Assembly: GCF_003026815.1 (NCBI RefSeq)
Contig: NZ_PYOG01000029.1
Location: 1 to 48,582 of the forward strand
Direction of reading: 5' to 3'
Origin: Photobacterium damselae
GTDB lineage: Bacteria; Pseudomonadota; Gammaproteobacteria; Enterobacterales; Vibrionaceae
Length of the DNA stretch: 48,582 nt
Shown here: in pieces, positions 18,401-27,710 of the stretch
Layout: each line of letters begins with the position of its first letter
Position numbering within the stretch: position 1 is the first letter of the stretch
Notes under the pieces: generated by a model
What the model was told of the DNA's origin: nothing
Database searches by the model: none
The model's input: only the letters and a program-made list of their open reading frames with translations
Translations under genes and position numbers: made by a program

Positions 18401-19378
18401 ATGAAAAAGCTGCATTGGCGACGCCGTTCGCGTTATCCTAACAACATTGTGACGCAAAGGAAGGTCACTGTATTGCAGAGAGGCGTAAGATACGAAGGTT
18501 TAACCCAATCATCGCAAGTACCCAATGTTGTTAATATCAATCACCGACAACTGCTTAGTGAAGAGGTTCTGAGTTCAGAACAATTGTCTTTGCTGCTACG
18601 TTTGCTTGACCGCAATGTCGTTGATTGCTTATGTGCAAGCCAAGTGGTGAAAACCTATCAAAGGTTTGGTACCTCTTTAGACCGGTTTGCCATGCGCCTC
18701 TTTCTCGAGGTAGGTGGACAACTAAGTAACAATCATGTGTTGAGCTCTTTTGAGCAAAGGCTGGATTACATTAACTGCCAATTAGGGTTTCGCTTCAATT
18801 TGGCGTCCCCTAAAACGCTGATCCTGTCGATGTATTTAACCCTGAATGAGTGGGTGAACCGAAAGACAGATCAGACGGTGTTGCATGACACCATCCAGCT
18901 TGAGCAGTTGATTAATCAGCTGAGTATTCAGAAAGACTACTGGTTGAGACTGTCAACAGAAGAGAACAGTGCGATTTTTGCAAAGCAGCAGTTAGCACTG
19001 AACCAGAGCCAGCAGAGTGAACTGCCTGATTTTGTTGTTCTTAATGAACAACAAAATCAGGCAGTCGAATCCCACCAAGCAATGGTGGAAGAGTGGAAGC
19101 CAACGCTTGATAAGCTCAAAGGTCTATCTCAGTACGGCGAAACATCAGATAAGTTTATCTCAGAATGGAAAGTCTGGTGTGGCGAAGCTCGAGTACAAGC
19201 ACCAGAGCTCAACGACGTGTGGGACGCTTGCGATCATGTGTACAGCGACTTAAATGCGGTTGCGAAGATTTGGCAGTGGTTTCAAGACATGCACACCGTT
19301 GGCAATGTGGATCACTACTATTTTGACATTCAGAGTAACCAGTGCGGTCAAGTTTGTAACCATCTCAGCCAGATTTAA
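18401..19378 (+). CDS. exsD: ExsD-family anti-activator of the T3SS
   Basis: A 325-residue protein if started at 18401 (GGAG ten bases upstream); an alternative ATG lies at 18383. It resembles Pseudomonas ExsD in overall layout: a basic N-terminus, a helical core, and a closing segment (WQWFQDMHTVGNVDHYYF) that matches the ExsD end (WLHE...DHFYW) as I recall it. ExsD binds and inhibits the AraC-type activator ExsA until ExsC titrates it. Here it heads the third T3SS operon, but exsA, exsC and exsE are not in the window, leaving a repressor whose usual target is not visible. Confidence 0.85.
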   Translation: MKKLHWRRRSRYPNNIVTQRKVTVLQRGVRYEGLTQSSQVPNVVNINHRQLLSEEVLSSEQLSLLLRLLDRNVVDCLCASQVVKTYQRFGTSLDRFAMRLFLEVGGQLSNNHVLSSFEQRLDYINCQLGFRFNLASPKTLILSMYLTLNEWVNRKTDQTVLHDTIQLEQLINQLSIQKDYWLRLSTEENSAIFAKQQLALNQSQQSELPDFVVLNEQQNQAVESHQAMVEEWKPTLDKLKGLSQYGETSDKFISEWKVWCGEARVQAPELNDVWDACDHVYSDLNAVAKIWQWFQDMHTVGNVDHYYFDIQSNQCGQVCNHLSQI

Positions 19379-19390
19379 ATAGAGCTAAAT

Positions 19391-19819
19391 ATGTTAGATC
19401 AAATGATGAAATCTCTCGCGGCAACGCTTGGGGTAGGGGATTTTATTTCCTCAAATAATGGTTCCTACGATATCGAAGTCGATCAGATGCTGCTTAACAT
19501 TCGGCAGCATTCATCATGGGTCTTGTGGGAAACAGTGCTCCCATTTCAGTTTAAACAGCACCTCGATTACCAAAAAGAGCAAACACTTAAGCATTGTATG
19601 CAGCTCTCTTTGAAGACTCTGCGAGACACGTGCAGCACACTGACGGTAAATAATAACGAACAGTTGATTGTGCAAGGAAAGATGAACATGGAAAGCGCAA
19701 CCACAGAAGCATTATGCGCTCAGCTCTCCCAGCATGTGAATTTGGTCGAGCAATTTAGTGATGTGCTAGAGCATCAACGCGTTAATCATACCGTCAGCCA
19801 CTGTATTTGGATTCCATAA
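19391..19819 (+). CDS. yscB: YscB, gatekeeper chaperone
   Basis: A 142-residue small acidic class I chaperone-like protein (SSNNGSYDIEVDQMLLNIRQ) in the position of YscB between exsD and sctC. In Yersinia YscB forms a heterodimer with SycN on YopN. Its stop overlaps the sctC start (TAATG). Identification by position and fold pattern. Confidence 0.85.
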   Translation: MLDQMMKSLAATLGVGDFISSNNGSYDIEVDQMLLNIRQHSSWVLWETVLPFQFKQHLDYQKEQTLKHCMQLSLKTLRDTCSTLTVNNNEQLIVQGKMNMESATTEALCAQLSQHVNLVEQFSDVLEHQRVNHTVSHCIWIP

Positions 19820-21693
19820 TGCTTGCCGTTTTAAAAAAACAACTACGCCGACTTGTTTGGTCTGTTGCATATACTTTGAGTTTGTTGGCGGCATTGTCTT
19901 TACACGCATCAGAGTTGGATTGGCCTGATCAGCCGTTTCGCTACTATGCCAACAACGACTCTTTAAAAGAACTATTGAATAACTTTGGTGCTAACTATCG
20001 TGTTTCTGTGTCGGTCAGTGACAAGGTCAATGATCGAGTCAGTGGTCGATTTACGCCAGAAGACCCAGCAGAGTTTCTTGATTATCTAGCACAGCTCTAC
20101 AACCTGATGTGGTATTTCGATGGCGCGGTGTTGCATGTGTACAAAGCGACGGAAACCCGTTCACGACTGCTACAACTTGAACTTCTGACGGCCAATGAGC
20201 TGCGCAGTACTCTGATATCGACAGGGATTTGGGACTCTCGCTACGGTTGGCGTGCGGCAGAGAACAAAGGGCTGGTTTACTTAGCGGGCCCACCTAGATA
20301 CGTTGATTTGGTTGTGCAAACGGCGGAAGCGCTGGAAAGCCGATTGGTTCAAAAGTCTAACTCTACTGATGAACTGTTTGTTGAAATTATTCCTTTGAAA
20401 TATGCCTCGGCGACGGACAGAGAAATCACTTATCGTGATCAAGTGGTGACGGTGCCGGGCATTGCATCGGTATTGAGCCGCGTATTGTCAGGTGTGCAAA
20501 CTCAGATCAAGGCAACCAAAGAGAGTGAAGAAACGGACATCAATACGGCTGCAACCACGACGAAGAATGTTTCTGTACACGGCGGTGCATCGGTTGAAGC
20601 AGAGCCAGGTTTAAACGCCATCATAGTGCGAGACACGCAAGCGCGCCTGCCTTTGTACCGCAAGTTAGTCGCTCAGTTGGATCAGCCACAGTCGCGAATC
20701 GAAGTGGCTCTTTCGATTGTCGATATCAGCGCTAATGATTTGAGCCAATTGGGTGTGGATTGGCGAGCGGGTATAGCGGTCGGTAACAATAGTATTTTAG
20801 ACATCAAAACCACAGGTGACGTTGATGGTGGTGATGTGACGCTAGGCAGCGGGCAGACCTTTAAGTCACTGCTTGATGCGACCAACTTAAACTACTTGTT
20901 GGCTCAAATTCGTTTGTTGGAATCTCAAGGTAGTGCTCAAGTCGTATCTCGACCGACTTTGCTAACTCAAGAAAACGTTGAGGCGGTGTTGAACAACAGC
21001 AGTACTTTCTACGTCAAGCTGATTGGCAGAGAAATAGCAGCGCTTGAAAAAGTGACCTACGGCACCTTACTGCGAATCGTCCCACGTATTGTCGGAGACC
21101 GATTTGTTGAAAGACCAGAAATCAACCTGAGTTTGCATCTTGAAGATGGTGCGCAAATTCCAGATGGCGGTGTTGATAATGTGCCATCAATCCGCAAGAC
21201 AGAGATCAGCACGTTGGCGACCGTAAAGCAAGGGCAGAGCCTACTCATTGGTGGTGTGTACCGTGATGAAGTCAGTCACCAACTGCGTAAAGTGCCTTTG
21301 TTAGGGGACATCCCATACCTTGGTGCCTTGTTTAGAAACACCACTGATACCACCAGAAGAACGGTGCGCATGTTTATTATTGAGCCGAGAATTGTTGTCG
21401 ATGGCATTGGTGACAACGTGCTTATCGGTAGTAATGAGTATGACTTAAGACCGAAGCTCGGCACCTTGAACAATATTTCAAATAACAGTGCAGAACTGAA
21501 ATCGGCACTCGCGCTCTACAGCTGTACATCTCAAGTGCAAGCGGAGCGTCATCAGCAAGATCTATTATCACAGGGCAAATCTTCGCTGTTATCACAATGT
21601 GAGCTGCCTTCAGGGCAAAAAGGATGGCGAGTGCAAATCAAAGAGTGTGATGGCTCAGAGAATCATTGCGTTCGACCATTAGAGGAGCAATAG
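19819..21693 (+). CDS. sctC: T3SS outer-membrane secretin SctC (YscC)
   Basis: A 624-residue protein with a signal peptide (MLAVLKKQLRRLVWSV... ending SLHA before SELDW). It has N0/N1/N3 periplasmic domains and a C-terminal secretin domain with the signature SLLIGGVYRDEVSHQLRKVP-LLGDIPYLGALFR. It forms the outer-membrane ring. I chose the start at 19819 because it overlaps the yscB stop as TAATG and gives a proper signal peptide; the in-frame codon at 19807 would only add four residues. Confidence 0.97.
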   Translation: MLAVLKKQLRRLVWSVAYTLSLLAALSLHASELDWPDQPFRYYANNDSLKELLNNFGANYRVSVSVSDKVNDRVSGRFTPEDPAEFLDYLAQLYNLMWYFDGAVLHVYKATETRSRLLQLELLTANELRSTLISTGIWDSRYGWRAAENKGLVYLAGPPRYVDLVVQTAEALESRLVQKSNSTDELFVEIIPLKYASATDREITYRDQVVTVPGIASVLSRVLSGVQTQIKATKESEETDINTAATTTKNVSVHGGASVEAEPGLNAIIVRDTQARLPLYRKLVAQLDQPQSRIEVALSIVDISANDLSQLGVDWRAGIAVGNNSILDIKTTGDVDGGDVTLGSGQTFKSLLDATNLNYLLAQIRLLESQGSAQVVSRPTLLTQENVEAVLNNSSTFYVKLIGREIAALEKVTYGTLLRIVPRIVGDRFVERPEINLSLHLEDGAQIPDGGVDNVPSIRKTEISTLATVKQGQSLLIGGVYRDEVSHQLRKVPLLGDIPYLGALFRNTTDTTRRTVRMFIIEPRIVVDGIGDNVLIGSNEYDLRPKLGTLNNISNNSAELKSALALYSCTSQVQAERHQQDLLSQGKSSLLSQCELPSGQKGWRVQIKECDGSENHCVRPLEEQ

Positions 21694-21698
21694 CCTCA

Positions 21699-23000
21699 AT
21701 GCAGCAATGGAAAATTCGTATTCTCTCTGGTGTTCATGCCGGAGTAGAGGTTACCTTACCCAATGATTCATTGGTGTTGGGGAGCGATGACTTCACCGCC
21801 GACCTTGTGTTGACCGATTCAGACATTAAGGCGAGTCACCTTGTATTGGTATGCGATGGCGATACTGTCTTACTGCGTGATTGTGATGAGGTTTCGATCA
21901 ATAACGAGAGCGTTACGGTTGACGCTAATGAGATTGAATTATCACGCAACGCCTTGGTTTCGGTTGGCCGCTTAACGTTTGCGGTAGGGCATCTTGAAGA
22001 TGACTTAGCGATCGATATCACGACGGAAGCCGCAGAAAAACAAGCAACACCGGTCAGCCATAAACCGTCATCAGGTTGGAAGCGAACAGTCTTGATCGGC
22101 TTAATGTGCAGCCTGATCCCAAGCGTGATATTTGCCGGTGTTTGGTATAGCCAAATCCGAGCCAGCAACAGCGATGCCATCACGGAAGCGGAGCCCATCG
22201 TTTTAGTGCGCAATATTCTGAGCGAATTGAAACTCGATGATGTGCGGGTTGAATGGAATGCCACGGCAAGGCAGGCAGTACTGGAAGGGTATGTCGAGGA
22301 TAGAACCGCAAAACTGCAACTGTTGGGAAGAATTGACGCGCTAGGGATCAACTACAAAAGTGACCTGCGAACCATGGAAGAGATCCGTCGTGGCGTACGC
22401 TTTATCTTGCGTAACCTCGGCTATCACCAAGTCAAGGTTGATAATGGTGAAGAGATCGGCACGCTGCTCTTAACGGGGTACATTGATGATGCGAGCCGTT
22501 GGAGCCAAGTCGAGCAGATATTAGAACGCGATGTCCCAGGACTGGTCGCTTGGAAGGCCGAACTGCAAAGAGCGGGTGCCTATATGGATACGCTTAAAGC
22601 CTTGCTTGAAAAAGCAGAGTTACTAAAGAAAGTTCAGTTAGTAACAAGTGGCGATCGTATTGAAGTACGAGGTGAGTTAGACGATATCGAGACCACTCGC
22701 TTCTATGGCGTTACGAGGGATTTCCGTGAGCAGTATGGCGAGAAACCTTATTTGGTTTTGAAGTCCATTCCTAAAGTAAGCAAGGGAACCAACATCGATT
22801 TTCCGTTTCGTAGCGTGAATTTCGGCCAAGTCCCTTATGTGATTCTTACGGACAATGTTCGTTACATGGTTGGGGCTCGCACCCCTCAAGGGTATCGCAT
22901 TTCTAGCGTCACCCCATCAGGAATAGAGCTGGTGAAAGGCGGGCGAGTGATCACGATCGATTTATGGTATGAAGGTGAAAATACCAATGACAAATCTTGA
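21699..23000 (+). CDS. sctD: T3SS inner-membrane ring protein SctD (YscD)
   Basis: A 433-residue protein. It has a cytoplasmic FHA-like N-terminal domain (residues 1-105), a single transmembrane helix (about 128-148, VLIGLMCSLIPSVIFAGVWY), and a periplasmic part of repeated ring-building BON/SCR modules. It forms the outer of the two inner-membrane rings and connects to SctC. The start at 21699 follows AGAGGAG, and the longer upstream frame overlapping sctC is not needed. The last bases overlap yscE. Confidence 0.94.
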   Translation: MQQWKIRILSGVHAGVEVTLPNDSLVLGSDDFTADLVLTDSDIKASHLVLVCDGDTVLLRDCDEVSINNESVTVDANEIELSRNALVSVGRLTFAVGHLEDDLAIDITTEAAEKQATPVSHKPSSGWKRTVLIGLMCSLIPSVIFAGVWYSQIRASNSDAITEAEPIVLVRNILSELKLDDVRVEWNATARQAVLEGYVEDRTAKLQLLGRIDALGINYKSDLRTMEEIRRGVRFILRNLGYHQVKVDNGEEIGTLLLTGYIDDASRWSQVEQILERDVPGLVAWKAELQRAGAYMDTLKALLEKAELLKKVQLVTSGDRIEVRGELDDIETTRFYGVTRDFREQYGEKPYLVLKSIPKVSKGTNIDFPFRSVNFGQVPYVILTDNVRYMVGARTPQGYRISSVTPSGIELVKGGRVITIDLWYEGENTNDKS

Positions 23001-23193
23001 ACAACTACTACAAAGCGACTCAGGGCAGGAACAGAAAGAGACCATTGTCCTCAAGTTCAAGCGTGCGCAATCTGCAGTTAAGCGCCAGCTCGATCTTGGC
23101 TGTGCCCCCCATGAATATCAGTTGCTACTCAAACAGCATGAAGCCTATCAAGCGGCCCTAGCTGTGATTGAAACTGTCGAATGCAATAAATAA
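22987..23193 (+). CDS. yscE: YscE, needle-subunit co-chaperone
   Basis: A 68-residue helical protein when started at 22987, where AAGGTG provides a ribosome binding site; it overlaps sctD by 14 bases. YscE and YscG together hold the needle subunit SctF in the cytosol and stop it polymerising. The helix-turn-helix pattern (VLKFKRAQSAVKRQLDLG; YQLLLKQHEAYQAALAVIE) and position fit. Confidence 0.87.
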   Translation: MTNLEQLLQSDSGQEQKETIVLKFKRAQSAVKRQLDLGCAPHEYQLLLKQHEAYQAALAVIETVECNK

Positions 23194-23209
23194 ACAAGAG
23201 GCGATACCT

Positions 23210-23458
23210 ATGTCATTTTACGATGCGAGTAACCGTGTTTATCTCGATGATGTTAAAACGAAACTAGAAGAACAAGCAAAAGCGGCGAATGAAGCCGTGA
23301 ATAAAGCTATCAAAAACTTAGAAACCAACGCTGACGACCCATCAAAGCTGGCTGAATTGCAGCACACGATCAACAAATGGTCGGTGATTTACAACATCAA
23401 TGCGACCACGACTCGTGCTATCAAGGATGTGATGCAGTCGATTCTGCAGAAGGTGTAA
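23210..23458 (+). CDS. sctF: T3SS needle subunit SctF (YscF)
   Basis: An 82-residue needle protein starting MSFYDASNRVYLDDVKTKLE, with the family's central PSKLAELQHTINKWSVIYN segment and the C-terminal helix that polymerises (AIKDVMQSILQKV). The ATG at 23210 has AAGAGGCGA upstream. The longer frame from 23168 overlaps yscE and is not the gene. Confidence 0.96.
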   Translation: MSFYDASNRVYLDDVKTKLEEQAKAANEAVNKAIKNLETNADDPSKLAELQHTINKWSVIYNINATTTRAIKDVMQSILQKV

Positions 23459-23461
23459 GTT

Positions 23462-23818
23462 ATGGAAAAAGACATGCGTTTGCTGCTGGCCGAAACGGCT
23501 TTGATGGCAACCGGTATGCATCGCCACGAAGAGGCAGAGACAATTGCGTCTTGCCTCGAATCCCAAGGGGATACCGAAGAAGTCGTAGCAATGATTCGTT
23601 CTATGAGTTTGATGAATCGTGGTCGCTACGAAGAGGCGCATCGCCTGCTTGAACCTGTGTGCGTGAACTCTCCTGACTTAGTCTGCTTAGCGGCTCTGGC
23701 AGCGGGTAAAGCAGGGTTAGCGAGCAAAGCGGAATCTTGGCTGGCAATGGCTTCAAAAGGCAGTGAAGAAAACCAAGCTTTTGCAACGAGCTTTTCTCAG
23801 GATATCAGGAACCTTTAA
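23462..23818 (+). CDS. yscG: YscG, needle-subunit chaperone
   Basis: A 118-residue TPR-like protein (LLLAETALMATGMHRHEEAE; IRSMSLMNRGRYEEAHRLLE). With YscE it wraps the SctF C-terminus. It sits 3 bases after sctF, and its stop overlaps the yscH start. Confidence 0.9.
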   Translation: MEKDMRLLLAETALMATGMHRHEEAETIASCLESQGDTEEVVAMIRSMSLMNRGRYEEAHRLLEPVCVNSPDLVCLAALAAGKAGLASKAESWLAMASKGSEENQAFATSFSQDIRNL

Positions 23819-24339
23819 TGAAGGTTGAAAACAACTCGCTCAACTATGCGCTCAGTCAGGTTCAGCAGCCAGACAAAGTTGATCCGCACTCATCAAACAA
23901 GATGAGCCGTTTGATGAGTGAAAGTGCATTAGACTACAGTTCATCAAACAAGAACGCATCGCCAGTGCAAAAAAGCACGGACATCGTCTCTCAGTCTGAG
24001 GCCAAAGTGACGGCAATTAAAGAGTGGTATGCGCTTAGCCAGGAAAGAAGCGTAAAAGGCACCGATAAAGCATCACCAGAGTTACTGGGCAGCTTTTCTG
24101 GACGTTTGCTAGCCGATCCTCCAAAAGACCGTGAGGAGCTAAAAGTGCTGCTGTCTGAGCATTTCCCTCTGGGCGCACAAAAAGAACAAGCACTTTGGCA
24201 TAGCTGGGCCAAGTTGCAAGACATCCCTGATCAAGAGCTATTGTTAGACATGGTTCGGAAAGAGTTGAGCTTTGTTATACAAATCAACTCTATGGTCAAA
24301 AACATGCTGACTTACAGCCACAAACTAGAGCTCTCATAG
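23818..24339 (+). CDS. yscH: YscH (YopR), early secreted protein
   Basis: A 173-residue protein in the YscH/YopR position between yscG and sctI. The N-terminal half is polar and probably carries the secretion signal. The C-terminal half (about 75-170, SFSGRLLADPPKDREELKVL...) is helical, as in the YopR core. YopR is exported early and affects needle assembly in Yersinia. Confidence 0.85.
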   Translation: MKVENNSLNYALSQVQQPDKVDPHSSNKMSRLMSESALDYSSSNKNASPVQKSTDIVSQSEAKVTAIKEWYALSQERSVKGTDKASPELLGSFSGRLLADPPKDREELKVLLSEHFPLGAQKEQALWHSWAKLQDIPDQELLLDMVRKELSFVIQINSMVKNMLTYSHKLELS

Positions 24340-24347
24340 GAACGCAG

Positions 24348-24692
24348 ATGATCAATACGCAGTACACCGAAGTCATGCAGACGAATCTAGAGCAAGTGCA
24401 AGATGCGCAAGCTCAGGATGGGCTTAGCGAACGTTTCGATCAAGCGATGTTGGCCCCGGAAGGAAACAATGGTTTAGAAGGTGGTTTGTTAGAAAACATT
24501 AGCGAACTGAAAAATACCATCGATAACGCAAAAAGCAGTTTAACCGACAGTATGAAAATGGTGGGTGACGATCCTGCTCAGCTTTTGCAAATGCAATGGG
24601 CGTTGACTCGAATTACCTTTCAAGAGGAGCTGATCGCCAAGACAGTAGGTAAAACGACGCAAAACGTAGAAACACTGTTAAAGGCACAGTAG
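24348..24692 (+). CDS. sctI: T3SS inner rod protein SctI (YscI)
   Basis: A 114-residue protein with a C-terminal helix pair ([41 protein letters not shown]) characteristic of inner-rod subunits. It forms the rod that links the export gate to the needle and influences substrate switching. Confidence 0.93.
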   Translation: MINTQYTEVMQTNLEQVQDAQAQDGLSERFDQAMLAPEGNNGLEGGLLENISELKNTIDNAKSSLTDSMKMVGDDPAQLLQMQWALTRITFQEELIAKTVGKTTQNVETLLKAQ

Positions 24693-24694
24693 CC

Positions 24695-25492
24695 ATGATG
24701 AAAGCAATAGTCATGACAAAAGCAGTAGTCACAATGAAGTCAGTCATCACAAGAAAAACAATGCGTGCAGTAAGCATGTTACTGGTTCTATTTTTGGTGG
24801 GTTGTCAGGCCGAACTTTACACCGGAGTGAGCCAGAAAGAAGGCAACGAAATGTTGTCAGTCTTACTTTCTGAAGGCGTCGTCGCCACCAAAGAACCGGA
24901 TAAAGACAACACCGTCAAGTTAATGGTAGATAACGCACAAATTGCGTTTGCGATTGATGCGCTTAAGCGCAAAGGTTACCCAAGAGAGCAGTTCTCGACA
25001 CTTAAAGAAGTCTTCCCGAAAGACGATCTGATTTCGTCTCCGCTTGCCGAGCGAGCGAGACTTATTTACGCAAAATCGCAAGAGTTATCGGCCACATTGT
25101 CACAAATTGATGGTGTGTTGGTAGCTCGCGTTCACGTGGTACTTAAAGACCAAAATCTTCGTCCTGGTGAGCGCCCAACGCCAGCATCGGCATCTGTGTT
25201 TATCAAGCATGCTGCGGATGTCGCGTTGGACTCTTATGTCCCTCAAATTAAGCTGTTAGTAAACAACAGCATCGAAGGGTTGAACTACGACCGTATCAGC
25301 GTGGTGATGGTGCCATCTTCGGAAGTTCGTGTGACGCCTCAAGGTAATCAATTCGAAAGCATTCTGTCGATTCAAGTAACCAAAGACACCGCAAGCCATC
25401 TGATTGTTATCCTTGTTTTCTTGGTACTGCTGATAATTGGCTCTAATGTAGCAACGTTTGCTTGGTGCCGCAGGAACGTGAAACGTGGTTAA
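24695..25492 (+). CDS. sctJ: T3SS inner-membrane ring lipoprotein SctJ (YscJ)
   Basis: A lipoprotein with lipobox LVGC before QAELYTGV. It has two periplasmic ring-building domains and a C-terminal transmembrane helix ([20 protein letters not shown]). The mature protein is of normal size, but the frame reaches far upstream: in-frame ATG codons occur at 24695, 24698, 24713, 24734, 24761 and 24776. The stretch between them is a degenerate repetition of a Met-Thr/Lys-Xaa-Val unit. Which start is used is uncertain; 24761 or 24776 would give a conventional signal peptide. Confidence 0.94.
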   Translation: MMKAIVMTKAVVTMKSVITRKTMRAVSMLLVLFLVGCQAELYTGVSQKEGNEMLSVLLSEGVVATKEPDKDNTVKLMVDNAQIAFAIDALKRKGYPREQFSTLKEVFPKDDLISSPLAERARLIYAKSQELSATLSQIDGVLVARVHVVLKDQNLRPGERPTPASASVFIKHAADVALDSYVPQIKLLVNNSIEGLNYDRISVVMVPSSEVRVTPQGNQFESILSIQVTKDTASHLIVILVFLVLLIIGSNVATFAWCRRNVKRG

Positions 25493-26150
25493 TTCCGAAA
25501 CGCAGGCTTCTCAAATTCAGCATCAGTTTAACTATTGCCCTTGCAGTTATATTGACGAAAGTTGGGTAATGGAAAAACAGCCTTGGTTGTTAAAACTACA
25601 AGGCTGGAGAGACCAAGCGGCCATCAATCAGTGGTGTATTGAAGACTGGGCGTTATCGCCAATTACGGATCATACTTTTTACCATCCATACAACAGTCTG
25701 GCTTTACTGCCTGTAGAGGCAACAAATCGACTGCTGTTGATGATTGGAGGAATCATGCATTGCCAAGCGATGCGCCAAGTGGTGCTAAAGCAACCTAAAC
25801 AGTGTCTTAATCAGGTCTTTGGGGTGGATGAAACACGTTTTTTGATCCAACAAGGACCGATGATGATTTCCAACTGGCCCAGCGGTTGGCAAAAGCCACT
25901 GCCAACCAGCCTCGATGAAAAAAGCTTTGAAAAGACAGCCCGAGAACAGGGGTATTTATGGGTCAAGTTCTTACTGGCAAAGTCACCATCAGAGCTAGTA
26001 CAACGATGGCAATTTAAGCTCGATCGTCAACTGACGCTGACGGATCGCAGTGCAGATTGGTTGGATAACGCGCATCGCGATCTCGCATATCGACTTATCA
26101 AGAAAATCGCAAAACAGGTAATTCCTCAATGGTTTCATTTGTTGAAATAA
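25485..26150 (+). CDS. sctK: T3SS sorting-platform protein SctK (YscK)
   Basis: A 221-residue protein in the YscK position, overlapping sctJ by 8 bases and sctL by 22. Family members link the SctD cytoplasmic domains to the SctQ pods. Sequence conservation is always low. Trp-rich content ([20 protein letters not shown]) and size are consistent. Confidence 0.88.
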   Translation: MVNSETQASQIQHQFNYCPCSYIDESWVMEKQPWLLKLQGWRDQAAINQWCIEDWALSPITDHTFYHPYNSLALLPVEATNRLLLMIGGIMHCQAMRQVVLKQPKQCLNQVFGVDETRFLIQQGPMMISNWPSGWQKPLPTSLDEKSFEKTAREQGYLWVKFLLAKSPSELVQRWQFKLDRQLTLTDRSADWLDNAHRDLAYRLIKKIAKQVIPQWFHLLK

Positions 26151-26764
26151 AAACTGACAACTTGCAATTGGCGCCGGGCTTAAAAGTGCTCAAAGCAAAA
26201 GACTATGTGAGTTACTTAGATTCGCAGCATTTGGTTGAGGCGGCGCGCTCAAAAGCAGAAAGCATCATTACGAAAGCGGACGAAGCCTATGAGCTAGAGA
26301 GGCAGCGAGGTTATCAGGACGGCATCGATCAAGCGAAGATCGAGAACGCAGAAACCATGCTGGCAACGCTTGCTCGATGCAACGAATACTATCTTCAGGT
26401 CGAGCAAAAAATGACAAGCGTTGTGCTCGATGCCGTCAGAAAGATCATCAACAGCTTTGATGATGTGGATACCACTGCAAGTGTCGTGAGAGAGGCGCTC
26501 CAGCTTGTTAGTAACCAAAAGCAAGTGATTCTGCATGTACACCCAGAGCAGGTTACTGAAGTGCGGGAGAAGGTTTCCTCCATACTCAGTGATTTCCCTG
26601 AAGTGGGGTACGTTGAAGTTATTGCCGATGCGCGTTTAAAAAACGGCGGCTGCATACTGGAGACCGAGGTCGGTATTATCGATGCGAGTATCGACGGTCA
26701 ACTGCAAGCGCTCAAGCAAGCTATTACTAAGCAATTGAGCGAACGCCAGCAGATACAGACTTAA
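26129..26764 (+). CDS. sctL: T3SS ATPase stator SctL (YscL)
   Basis: A 211-residue protein homologous to FliH and the V-ATPase peripheral stalk. It has a charged N-terminal half (RSKAESIITKADEAYELERQ) and a C-terminal domain (VILHVHPEQVTEVREKVSSI; IVEVI-type strand; GGCILETEVGIIDASIDGQL). It tethers the ATPase SctN to SctQ. It closes the third operon, and a terminator follows at 26789-26812. Confidence 0.95.
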   Translation: MVSFVEIKTDNLQLAPGLKVLKAKDYVSYLDSQHLVEAARSKAESIITKADEAYELERQRGYQDGIDQAKIENAETMLATLARCNEYYLQVEQKMTSVVLDAVRKIINSFDDVDTTASVVREALQLVSNQKQVILHVHPEQVTEVREKVSSILSDFPEVGYVEVIADARLKNGGCILETEVGIIDASIDGQLQALKQAITKQLSERQQIQT

Positions 26765-26788
26765 TGCGTTTATTTTTTCTCTCCGAAA

Positions 26789-26812
26789 GTCCAGCCATGC
26801 TGGGCTTTTTTA
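26789..26812 (+). terminator. intrinsic terminator after sctL
   Basis: GTCCAGC and GCTGGGC form a 7-bp stem (one G-U pair) around a CAT loop, followed by a run of seven T. It marks the end of the exsD-sctL operon. Confidence 0.88.
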
Positions 26813-26874
26813 TTTTCAGTGGCTGGCTATTTCTAGATTCAGCATCAATTTCCTCTCACTAGCATGCAATTGAA

Positions 26875-27710
26875 GGGACTGTTGCAAAAAATTCACTCAG
26901 TACTTAGAATTTCTATTTTCGGCATTTAATCTACCAACTCTATGACCAATCCTGAATTCAAATGGAAACACTTTGCTCCTGAGAGCATCCTTTGGTGTCT
27001 TCGTTGGTATGGTTCGACACCAATGAGCTACGCGAATATCAGATTTCAGTGAACCGTTCGACCATTTACCGTTGGTTCATTGAGTATTCCCCTGCATTAC
27101 GTAAGAAGTTGCGTTGTTATCAATTTATTCGCGTAGATTCTTCGTGACAGCTTGATGAAATTTACGTCAAAGTGAAAGGAAAATGGTTTTATCTGTATCA
27201 TGCTATTAATAAACAAGGTGAAACATTAGATTTTTACTTTTCTAAAAAGCGGAATAAATATTCATCATATCAGTTCCTTAAGCGCTGTTTAAAATATTAT
27301 CCGCTAGATAAACAACCGAAAACGCTTAATACAGGCAAACATTCTTCCTATGGTAATGCAATTGCTCGTTTGAAAAAGGAGGGATATCTGCGAAAAGATA
27401 TTAAGCAACGGCAAGTGAAATACCTCAACAACGGTATAGAATCTGATCATTCGCCCATTAAAAAGTTAATTATGGCGACGAGTGGCTTTAAAGTGCAAAA
27501 ACGCGCATGGGCTACGCTCCAAGGGTTTGAATCAGTGCGAATGTTAAATAAAGGGCAATTTGATTTTTGGCTACGTCATGATGAACCTAAAACAAAAGTA
27601 CTGGATAGATCCGCCTTTATGAATAGTCTCTTTAATGTTGATGCGATTTACGCGTAATTTAAAGTTAATTATAAGTCCAATATACCCATTAAATTATTTG
27701 CAACAGTCCC
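26875..27710 (+). mobile_element. second IS6-family element (836 bp), abutting IS6 copy 3
   Basis: The inverted ends are GGGACTGTTGCAAA at 26875 and its complement ending at 27710. The enclosed transposase is of the IS6 family but clearly different from copies 1-3. The right end runs directly into the middle of IS6 copy 3, whose left ~175 bp are missing. The element therefore inserted into copy 3 and the adjacent part was lost. Confidence 0.85.
26941..27657 (+). pseudogene. IS6-family transposase, broken
   Basis: The N-terminus (MTNPEFKWKHFAPESILWCL) is followed near 27035 by a deletion/frameshift: the helix-turn-helix segment between YANI and SVNRSTIYRW is shortened and the frame changes. 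A TGA then stands where Trp is expected (VDSS-stop-QLDE). From 27172 the frame is open to 27657, with KVKGKWFYLY, the second catalytic region and the C-terminal VKYLNNGIESDHSP glutamate motif. It cannot make an active enzyme. Confidence 0.85.
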
